From assembly GCA_947176895.1 (NCBI GenBank), contig CAMWSK010000002.1, forward strand, positions 108,617 to 172,616: a stretch of 64,000 nucleotides of DNA. The letters run 5' to 3'. The translations under genes were made by a program, and so were the position numbers. This DNA comes from an uncultured Prevotellaceae bacterium (lineage in GTDB: Bacteria > Bacteroidota > Bacteroidia > Bacteroidales > Bacteroidaceae). The notes beneath the pieces are model-generated. The model saw only the letters and a list, made by a program, of their open reading frames with translations. It made no database searches and was not told the DNA's origin. Shown here piece by piece: positions 45,136 through 51,575 of the stretch (position 1 is the first letter of the stretch; every line of letters begins with the position of its first letter).

Positions 45136-46851
45136 TCAGGTTTCGGGATTGTCAAACAAGTCTTCCAATTGCTTTGTGAGCTCTTTGGTCAGGCGGAAAG
45201 CCGTTGTCCTGGGTATGCCCATGGCATTCCGGACCTCAATCCACGTGAAACCAAGTTTCAGGAGATGGCAAATGTCTATCTTCTTCTTGTTGATACGCGT
45301 GATTCCCTTCTGTATGTGTGCAGAAAAGTCCGGGTCTTCCTTCGCTATCACGTTATATAATGTTGTCCAGTCACGTTCCGTCGGCTTGTATTGTCCCGCT
45401 GCCGCCTTGCGGAATTTTATATAGATATTATTGGTGGCGTCGCTCTCAAGAAGCTCTTGTCGCCGGACTCTGGCCAAGCGGGTGTTCCGGTCATGGGCTT
45501 CCTTGATTTCCTCTTTCTGCGACTCGATGAGGGAACGGTTCTGTGTGATGATCTCATCACATTTCTGCAACCGGGCCTCCTTGTCTTCAATGGCTTTGTC
45601 TTTCCGCATCAGCTCTTTCTTCCCCCTTTCGATGGCCCGTGACGATTTCCTTCTGTAAATCACGTAGATGTATGCGATGAGAAGAACGGAAATAACGGCG
45701 ACGGACAGAACAGTCAGGCTCCTGCGCCACAGTGCGGTGGACTTCCTGTACGCGGCATCCTCCTTTGCCGCATTTCTGTAATACCTGTATTCATTGTAGG
45801 CATCGGCCGTCTGTTGCAGATGCAGTTTTTTCCATATGGAATCCTGCAGTTCGGCATAGATATGGCCATATTTCAGGCTCTCCGCGTCGTTGCCGGCCAG
45901 GCTGTAGAGCCTCAGCAGCTCGCGGGCGGCTTCGCTCTTCTTGTCCTGTTCGGGACTTCGCTCAAAAAGCTCCTTGTAATAATGTATGGCAGAATCCGGC
46001 ATGTTCTTGGACTTGAAGTACACGGCTTTTGCAATATGGTAATTGGAGGGAAGACGGTCCTTATGGACCAGGCTGTCAAACAGGGCATAATATTTGTCCG
46101 CCTTTGATAAATCACCGAACCGGGCATAATTGGAAAACATCTCGGCCAGGATGTCCATGTTGCCCTTAAAGTCATTATGCCTCTGCATGTATTCGATGGC
46201 CTTCTCATAGTAAAGGAACGTGGAATCTTCTTTTTTTACATGAAAATAGCAGGTGGCGACATCCATTATGCCCCGCGCATCGTATTTTCCGACGGCCAAC
46301 AGGAAATCCTTCTCCTTCTTGGCGTATTCCAAAGACTTTTCGAAATGGTTTTGTTTGAAAAAGATGAAAGACAGTTGCGAGCAGACGTTGGCCACAAGCA
46401 GCGTGTCGATGCTTTCGCGTGCGTCTTCCGCTATTTCCAGGGCTTTCGTATAGCATCTCACCGTTTGCGGGAAATCGTGAAGGTCGCGGCAGACGCTTCC
46501 CCGGTAGTAATAGGCTTCGACTCTTTCGTTGCTGTTGCCGTGCGCGTCGTAGAACTCCACAACCTGCCTGATGGAGTCCAGCGTTTGCGGGGTATGCGGG
46601 ACGAAGGCTTTGTCCCGTGCCTTGATGGCCAGCAGGGCATGTCTGATGCGTGCGTATGTATTTGCCTTTTCCATCTCCGGGGCGATGGAATCCAACATGC
46701 GTATGGCCCGGCGCGGGTCGATGTCACACAGGGAGTCCGCCTGAGACAGGACGGCAGGCAAAGGGTGGCGCCCGGCTTTTCCCGTGAGCAATACGATTGT
46801 GCCGGCCAGGCACAAGACGAGAACAGGAATGAGGATTTTGCGTTTTTTCAT
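45136..46851 (-). CDS. Membrane-anchored TPR protein with C-terminal HTH (putative regulator of the peptide cluster)
   Basis: The 571-aa protein starts at MKKRKILIPVLVLCLAG (the ORF track adds 8 residues). Order of parts: N-terminal hydrophobic segment (1-22), periplasmic TPR-like helices (~35-350), a transmembrane helix (378-400), a charged coiled coil (405-465), and a C-terminal helix-turn-helix-like region (ICHLLKLGFTWIEVRNAMGIPRTTAFRLTKEL, 527-558). This layout suggests a one-component regulator that senses outside the cytoplasm and binds DNA inside. It is divergent from the peptide operon, and both promoters share a GGAAC-N5-GGAAC site. The role is inferred. Confidence 0.75.
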   Translation of the reverse strand: MKKRKILIPVLVLCLAGTIVLLTGKAGRHPLPAVLSQADSLCDIDPRRAIRMLDSIAPEMEKANTYARIRHALLAIKARDKAFVPHTPQTLDSIRQVVEFYDAHGNSNERVEAYYYRGSVCRDLHDFPQTVRCYTKALEIAEDARESIDTLLVANVCSQLSFIFFKQNHFEKSLEYAKKEKDFLLAVGKYDARGIMDVATCYFHVKKEDSTFLYYEKAIEYMQRHNDFKGNMDILAEMFSNYARFGDLSKADKYYALFDSLVHKDRLPSNYHIAKAVYFKSKNMPDSAIHYYKELFERSPEQDKKSEAARELLRLYSLAGNDAESLKYGHIYAELQDSIWKKLHLQQTADAYNEYRYYRNAAKEDAAYRKSTALWRRSLTVLSVAVISVLLIAYIYVIYRRKSSRAIERGKKELMRKDKAIEDKEARLQKCDEIITQNRSLIESQKEEIKEAHDRNTRLARVRRQELLESDATNNIYIKFRKAAAGQYKPTERDWTTLYNVIAKEDPDFSAHIQKGITRINKKKIDICHLLKLGFTWIEVRNAMGIPRTTAFRLTKELTKQLEDLFDNPET

Positions 46852-46874
46852 GTTGTAGATGAAGGGTCCGGCCA

Positions 46875-46929
46875 CAAATTTAAGGAAAATTTTAGATATA
46901 TAATCTATGGTTTTGTTCCAAAAAGTTCC
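46875..46929 (-). promoter_or_regulatory. Activator-type promoter of the TPR regulator gene
   Basis: On the minus strand GGAACTTTTTGGAAC (46929-46915) is followed after 32 nt by TAAATTTG (46882-46875), a perfect -7 box. There is no -33 TTTG, as expected for an activator-dependent promoter. Confidence 0.65.
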
Positions 46930-47024
46930 ATTATTTTAGGAACAAGCAGAATTGGTTACAAAATTTAACTTACCGGTCATGATGAGTGTATCACTTCGAT
47001 TCCCAGCCTGTTGCATGTTCTTTT

Positions 47025-47039
47025 GGAACCCGATGGAAT
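47025..47039 (+). promoter_or_regulatory. Upstream GGAAC-N5-GGAAT site
   Basis: GGAAC-CCGAT-GGAAT has the same spacing as the other two sites and begins 31 bp (about three helical turns) upstream of the promoter-proximal site at 47056. Confidence 0.5.
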
Positions 47040-47055
47040 GCTTGTTTGAAAAAGT

Positions 47056-47110
47056 GGAACCAATTGGAACTCATTTTTCTTTTTTAAAAAGCACGAAGAA
47101 TGTAATTTCG
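47056..47110 (+). promoter_or_regulatory. Activator-type promoter of the RiPP operon
   Basis: GGAACCAATTGGAAC (47056-47070) is followed after exactly 32 nt by TAATTTCG (47103-47110), one mismatch from TAnnTTTG. The arrangement mirrors the divergent promoter. A leader of about 40 nt precedes the first ATG at 47157. Confidence 0.65.
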
Positions 47111-47156
47111 CAAATGAAAGGTTCATTCAGACGAATTAACAAAAACCTAACATACC

Positions 47157-47379
47157 ATGAAGAAGTTCTTATTTAACAGGATTATTGCCTGTATCGTGAT
47201 GTTTTTCTGTAGCGGTGTTCCCGGCTATTGTCAGGATGTCGTATTGCCTATTCATTTGTCTTATGACACCAACAATAGTCATGGCCGGAATCGGATGCTT
47301 TCTTCCTTCAGGGTGCTATGCCATTACGATATGGCTCCAAGGCTCTGCATATACAGGAACGTTTGAGGTTGAGGAATAA
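47157..47379 (+). pseudogene. Decayed small secreted protein gene
   Basis: The ATG-initiated frame (69 aa, stop at 47366) starts with a good signal peptide, MKKFLFNRIIACIVMFFCSGVPGYCQ, then DVVLPIHLSYDTNNSHGRNRM, and then turns to unlikely sequence. A different frame in the last ~70 nt reads GCYAITIWLQGSAYTGTFEVEE and stops at 47379. This resembles the C-terminal strands of small (~110 aa) secreted proteins of Bacteroidota. I infer a gene with an internal deletion or frameshift. A functional short secreted peptide is the alternative. Confidence 0.5.
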
Positions 47380-47396
47380 ACAAAAAGCATTGCGTA

Positions 47397-49829
47397 ATGA
47401 TGAAAACGAAGCCTTCTGTTTCTGTATGTATGCCGATGTACAACGCATCCCCTTACTTGAGGGAATGTGTAGACAGCATACTTTCACAATCGTTCGAGGA
47501 TTTCGAGTTGTTGATTGTGGATGATGGCTCTACGGATGACAGTGTGGAAATTGTCCGCTCTTATGGTGATGAAAGGATACGGCTTATTGAGAACAAGCAT
47601 GACTATATCGGAAGCCTGAACATCTTGCTTGACGAAGCACGTGGCAAGTATATCGCCCGAATGGATGCCGATGATGTGATGATGCCTGAGCGGCTACAGG
47701 CTCAATATGATTATATGGAGTGCCACCCATCTATCGACCTTGTCGCTTCAGGAATGAACTACATAGGGAATGGTGGGCGAACATTTGTGCCGCCTGTAAC
47801 AGACAGGTGTATAAACCCCAAAGACATGCTTGAAAGTTGCTGTATAGCCCATCCCACCGTTTTCGTAAGAACGGATGTCTTTAAGAAACATGATTTACGA
47901 TATCGGGAAGAGTATAAGTATGCGGAAGATTACAGGTTGTGGGCGGAGATGCTCATGTCGGGATTACGTTTGACAAATATCGAACGTCCGCTGATAAACT
48001 ATCGTGTCTCATGTAGCCAAATCAGCCATGTCAAAGGGGATGTCCAGGCTCGGGTCTCAGGCAAAATACAAAATGAGTTAGGGCAATGGATCTGGACAAC
48101 AGAAGAGTCTGTCATCAAGGAGTCATACGACTTTCCGATAAGTGGCAATAAACTGACATTGGTCATTCCTTTCTTGAATGAGGGGGAAGAAGTCGCCAAT
48201 ACCGTGAGAAGCGCAAGGGAACATGTGGGCGATGGTGTTGATATCATCGTTATAAATGATTGCTCAACGGATGGCTATAATTATCCGGAAGATTTAGAGG
48301 GCTTGAATGTGCTCTATGTCGAGAATCGAATCAGTATTGGCGCAGCTGCCTCAAAGGACAAGGGTGCCCGATTGTCCACCACTCCATACTTTATTCTTTT
48401 GGATGCCCATATGCGTTTCTATGACAGGCATTGGCTTGACCGGTATATCGAGGAGTTGGATAAGGATGATAACAGGATTTTGTGTTGTCAGACAAGATGG
48501 CTTGGTAAAAGGAATGGTGTGGTGGAAGAGGGCAATAAGGCAGATACGAGAGGTGCGTTCCTCCGGTTTGACGATGTCATATTAATGCCCGGAATCCATT
48601 GGGACAATTATGAACACAACGGATATCTCAGCGCTGACAAGATTCCCGCGGTCTTGGGAGCGACTTATGGAGCAAGTAAAAGATTCTGGAACAGAATAAA
48701 GGGCTTGCAAGGACTGATACATTATGGCTGCGAAGAAGCATATATGAGTATCAAGGCATACCTGTCCGGAGGCTGCTGCTCTTTTGTCCCGGATGTTTCT
48801 ATCGGACATATTTACCGTGAGGCTGCGCCGTATCAAATGTATTATGAAGACACGGTCTACAATAATTTCTGGATTATGCAGACCTTGTTCCCGACATCAC
48901 TGCGCTGCTACGCTACAAGTAAATGCCTCTGGCATTATCCTGATTTGACAAAAAAGCTGATGGAAAGAATGGCTGAAAAGGAGAAGCAAATACGAGAATT
49001 AAAATCGTATTATCAAAAGCAGCAAGAAAGGGATTTCTCATACATTCTGGATATTAACGACCAATTTGTCCCGGAAGAGGAAAAGGACGTGTTGGAGAAA
49101 GCTAAATTGCTTCCGGATATTTTACACTTTGTAGAATCGGATGGAAGTGGCGCAATTGGCATTTGGCAAGGGAATATGGGGAAAGTCATATTCTTGTGCA
49201 ATGCATTTAATGTTAGCAAAGAAAAAGCAATAGATGACCATGCCACAATTTTATTTGCCGGCATTGAAGACGCGATAAGGAATTGTTATTGCTGGAATTT
49301 CAAGGATGGTTTGTCCGGAATCGGATGGGGGTTGATTTATCTTTATACACACAACTACATAGACGATATAGAGGATTTGCTTGATTTTATTGACGAACGG
49401 ATAATGTGTGTCAATGTCAAGCGTATCCGTGATGATTCTTTTGACAATGGAATAGGAGGAATCCTTGCCTACGCGGTCGCACGCCTGGGATATTGCAAGC
49501 GCAATAAAGCCGACATTCCTTTTGATGACCTTTTTGTAACCGAATTAAAGGAACGGGCTCTGTTGGTGATAACGAAAAAGAATGTGCAGGATTATCGTTC
49601 ATATAGTTATGCCCGTCAATTGCAGGAGTATGCTCCTGATGATTCAAGTTGGGAAATTCTTCGCCCTGAGTTGTGGGAGATTTTTGAATTTCCTGACAGT
49701 ATCAACGAGAACAAGGCAAATTGGAGCATATCCATGCAGAACTGCTTAGGATATGGCTTATTTGTTCTTGAAAAAATGCGCAAGTTATTAAATATAAAAA
49801 ATATCAAACATGAAATTAAGTTATTATAA
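47397..49829 (+). CDS. Double glycosyltransferase with LanC-like C-terminal region (peptide-modifying)
   Basis: The 810-aa protein has two GT-A domains. Domain 1 (~5-205) has CMPMYNASPYL, VDDGSTDDS and the DxD-type MDADDVMMPERL (residues 90-93). Domain 2 (~253-480) has LVIPFLNEGEEV, INDCSTDG, the DxH motif LLDAH (336-338), EEAYMSIKAYLSGG (446-459) and GHIYREAAPY (470-479); the last three resemble polypeptide GalNAc-transferases. The C-terminal part (~560-810) has GLSGIGWGLIYLY and GIGGILAYAVARL, like LanC-type helical repeats, but I see no clear zinc-binding WCxG/CHG motifs. It probably glycosylates the precursor peptide encoded downstream. The gene overlaps the radical SAM gene by 20 nt. Confidence 0.8.
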   Translation: MMKTKPSVSVCMPMYNASPYLRECVDSILSQSFEDFELLIVDDGSTDDSVEIVRSYGDERIRLIENKHDYIGSLNILLDEARGKYIARMDADDVMMPERLQAQYDYMECHPSIDLVASGMNYIGNGGRTFVPPVTDRCINPKDMLESCCIAHPTVFVRTDVFKKHDLRYREEYKYAEDYRLWAEMLMSGLRLTNIERPLINYRVSCSQISHVKGDVQARVSGKIQNELGQWIWTTEESVIKESYDFPISGNKLTLVIPFLNEGEEVANTVRSAREHVGDGVDIIVINDCSTDGYNYPEDLEGLNVLYVENRISIGAAASKDKGARLSTTPYFILLDAHMRFYDRHWLDRYIEELDKDDNRILCCQTRWLGKRNGVVEEGNKADTRGAFLRFDDVILMPGIHWDNYEHNGYLSADKIPAVLGATYGASKRFWNRIKGLQGLIHYGCEEAYMSIKAYLSGGCCSFVPDVSIGHIYREAAPYQMYYEDTVYNNFWIMQTLFPTSLRCYATSKCLWHYPDLTKKLMERMAEKEKQIRELKSYYQKQQERDFSYILDINDQFVPEEEKDVLEKAKLLPDILHFVESDGSGAIGIWQGNMGKVIFLCNAFNVSKEKAIDDHATILFAGIEDAIRNCYCWNFKDGLSGIGWGLIYLYTHNYIDDIEDLLDFIDERIMCVNVKRIRDDSFDNGIGGILAYAVARLGYCKRNKADIPFDDLFVTELKERALLVITKKNVQDYRSYSYARQLQEYAPDDSSWEILRPELWEIFEFPDSINENKANWSISMQNCLGYGLFVLEKMRKLLNIKNIKHEIKLL

Positions 49830-51111
49830 CTACGAGGAGAATAACGGCGATAGTTACATTCTATATAATTGCAGGACTGACGAATTGCTGTTTCTTAATG
49901 AGGATTTGAAAAGGATTTGGCTGGATAATTCCACAAAACAATTAGAAAGAATAGAGGAAATATATCCGGACTTTTTTAAATATCTTCTTGACAAAGGATT
50001 TATCGTGAACGATTCTGTAGATGAACGAGCAGATTTTTTGTCTACACTTCAAGAAGAGGATATCAACGAGGATAGCTTCTCCATCATCGTCAACCCTACG
50101 CTGGATTGCAACATGAGATGCTGGTACTGCTATGAAAAACATTTGTCCGACTCTTACATGAATAAAGACATGATGGAGAGAATCCTAAAACTGGCAAAAA
50201 CCAAGATTTCTAATCCGAAGTTAAAGACTTTTTCCATATCCTTTTTTGGAGGAGAACCTTTATTGTCATTTGACGATTGTGTCTTTCCTCTTCTTCAGGA
50301 GGTGGATAGACTTTGTGCATGCGAGAAAAAGATGCTGGTCGTTTCATTTACTTCCAATGCGTTTTTGCTGAATGATGACATGGTATCTAAGTTGAATTCT
50401 CTCCGATTGGCTCGACCTGTTGATTGGCAAATAACCATAGACGGTGGACGTGCTTTACATAACAAAACCAGACATACAGTTGACAAACAGGATACATATG
50501 ACACAATCGTAAATAACATTCTTCGCATTCTTGCAGCAGACATGAGTGTGACGGTCCGATTCAATTACCGGAACAAATCTGTTATGTCGTTTCTGGACGT
50601 GGTTGATTCATTCAGGGAGTATGCCAAAGTCTATGAAGGGAAACTGGCCTTTTGTTTCCAACAGATTTGGCAAGATGCCACGCAATGTGGCAATGCCCGG
50701 ATGTACGAAGAAACATTGGACGAAGTGAAAAAATCTTTTGAAGGTGCAGGGCTTCGCGTGGTAGGAAATACCGAAAGTCCCACACGCTGCTATGCTGACA
50801 AGACAAATAGTATTGTCATTAATTTTGACGGGAATGTCTTTAAGTGTACAGCGAGGGATTTCAAAGAGGAAAATGCAGAAGGCGTATTAGATACGGATGG
50901 GGTTGTACATTATAATGCAAAATTTCATGATAGAATGAAGGCTAAATATGCCAATAGAATTTGCCTTTCTTGTATCATTTATCCGTTGTGTTTTGGAGGA
51001 TGCACTCAAAAGCTGTTGTACAACAGGGATAAGTGTTCCCGAGAACTTGATAAAGAGGGGGTCACTGAATTTATTAGACAAAGAATCTTGCTTCTGGCAA
51101 GACATATATAA
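49810..51111 (+). CDS. Radical SAM/SPASM peptide maturase (GG-Bacteroidales type)
   Basis: A 433-aa enzyme. Residues 1-75 resemble a PqqD-like peptide-binding region (YNCRTDELLFLNEDLKRIWLDN...YLLDKGFIVND). The SAM [4Fe-4S] motif is C100-x3-C104-x2-C107 (LDCNMRCWYCYEK), followed by FFGGEPLLSF. The C-terminal SPASM region has RCYADKTNSIVINFDGNVFKCTARDF and CLSCIIYPLCFGGCTQ for auxiliary clusters. Such enzymes install C-C, thioether or epimerised residues in RiPPs; which one here is unknown. It overlaps the glycosyltransferase gene and stands 24 nt before the precursor gene. Its composition is AT-rich relative to the window. Confidence 0.9.
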   Translation: MKLSYYNYEENNGDSYILYNCRTDELLFLNEDLKRIWLDNSTKQLERIEEIYPDFFKYLLDKGFIVNDSVDERADFLSTLQEEDINEDSFSIIVNPTLDCNMRCWYCYEKHLSDSYMNKDMMERILKLAKTKISNPKLKTFSISFFGGEPLLSFDDCVFPLLQEVDRLCACEKKMLVVSFTSNAFLLNDDMVSKLNSLRLARPVDWQITIDGGRALHNKTRHTVDKQDTYDTIVNNILRILAADMSVTVRFNYRNKSVMSFLDVVDSFREYAKVYEGKLAFCFQQIWQDATQCGNARMYEETLDEVKKSFEGAGLRVVGNTESPTRCYADKTNSIVINFDGNVFKCTARDFKEENAEGVLDTDGVVHYNAKFHDRMKAKYANRICLSCIIYPLCFGGCTQKLLYNRDKCSRELDKEGVTEFIRQRILLLARHI

Positions 51112-51135
51112 TTATTAATTCAAAAATTTTCAACA

Positions 51136-51396
51136 ATGAAAAGAACCTTAAAACATGGAACTCATTTGGTTGAGTTGAAGCGAGAAATTCCGGAAATGCG
51201 CATTTCGCAAGCCGAAAAACTTACAGGAGGTTTTTTAGGTATTTCCGTACATGCTCAAGGAGCAGGTGTATCCAATATTAATATCTTTTTCTGTAAGTGC
51301 ACAAATGATATTAATTGTGGAGATTGTGACAGTACGCCGACTGCCACCCCTACTTCTACAAAAAGGCGTAGTGTGGGTGTTGCGTTAGGATTCTAA
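51136..51396 (+). CDS. RiPP precursor peptide with double-glycine leader
   Basis: The 86-aa peptide has a charged leader (residues 1-32: ...EMRISQAEKLTGG) ending in a Gly-Gly site for C39 peptidases, and a core of 54 residues. The core contains four Cys (53, 55, 61, 64; CKC...CGDC), a Thr/Ser/Pro tract STPTATPTST (66-75) and a basic KRR before a hydrophobic end. It resembles the GG-Bacteroidales natural-product precursor family. The position between the maturase and exporter genes fits. Predicted modifications are radical-SAM chemistry and O-glycosylation of the Thr/Ser tract. Activity of the product (antibacterial or signal) is unknown. Confidence 0.82.
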   Translation: MKRTLKHGTHLVELKREIPEMRISQAEKLTGGFLGISVHAQGAGVSNINIFFCKCTNDINCGDCDSTPTATPTSTKRRSVGVALGF

Positions 51397-51410
51397 TATA
51401 ATCCTGTAAT

Positions 51411-51454
51411 ATAGTTGTTACCGATATACTTATGCGGTATGTGGTAACAACTAT
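51411..51454 (+). terminator. Perfect hairpin after the precursor gene
   Basis: ATAGTTGTTACC (51411-51422) and GGTAACAACTAT (51443-51454) form a perfect 12-bp stem around a 20-nt loop that can itself fold. There is no U-tract. It probably lets precursor mRNA accumulate above the downstream export genes by partial termination or 3'-end protection. Confidence 0.6.
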
Positions 51455-51458
51455 ATTC

Positions 51459-51481
51459 AGAGAGAGAGAGAGAGAGAGAGA
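51459..51481 (+). repeat. (AG)n dinucleotide repeat
   Basis: About eleven AG units in a row, located between the precursor hairpin and the outer-membrane protein gene, ~95 nt before its ATG. Such tracts are prone to slipped-strand length changes. Confidence 0.9.
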
Positions 51482-51575
51482 ACATGTGCCTCTCAGCAAA
51501 GCAAAAGTGGCAGTTCGGTAAACTCAGATACAGAAATTATTGTCGGGCACGAAGAAATCTAAACTTGTTTCCAAA

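Larger units (their letters stand above)
46852..47156. promoter_or_regulatory. Divergent regulatory region (305 bp) of the RiPP cluster
   Basis: This gap has no credible gene; the ORF at 46952-47176 lacks any protein-like features. It holds two divergent -7 boxes and at least three tandem GGAAC-N5-GGAA(C/T) sites, listed separately, plus a lone GGAAC at 46939-46943. Confidence 0.7.

Noticed and set aside
46952-47176. 74-aa plus-strand ORF in the divergent regulatory region
   Set aside because: It spans the operator sites and -7 box and has no signal or motif; treated as non-coding.
47318-47524. 68-aa plus-strand ORF overlapping the GT gene start
   Set aside because: Out of frame with the glycosyltransferase and lacking protein-like features.
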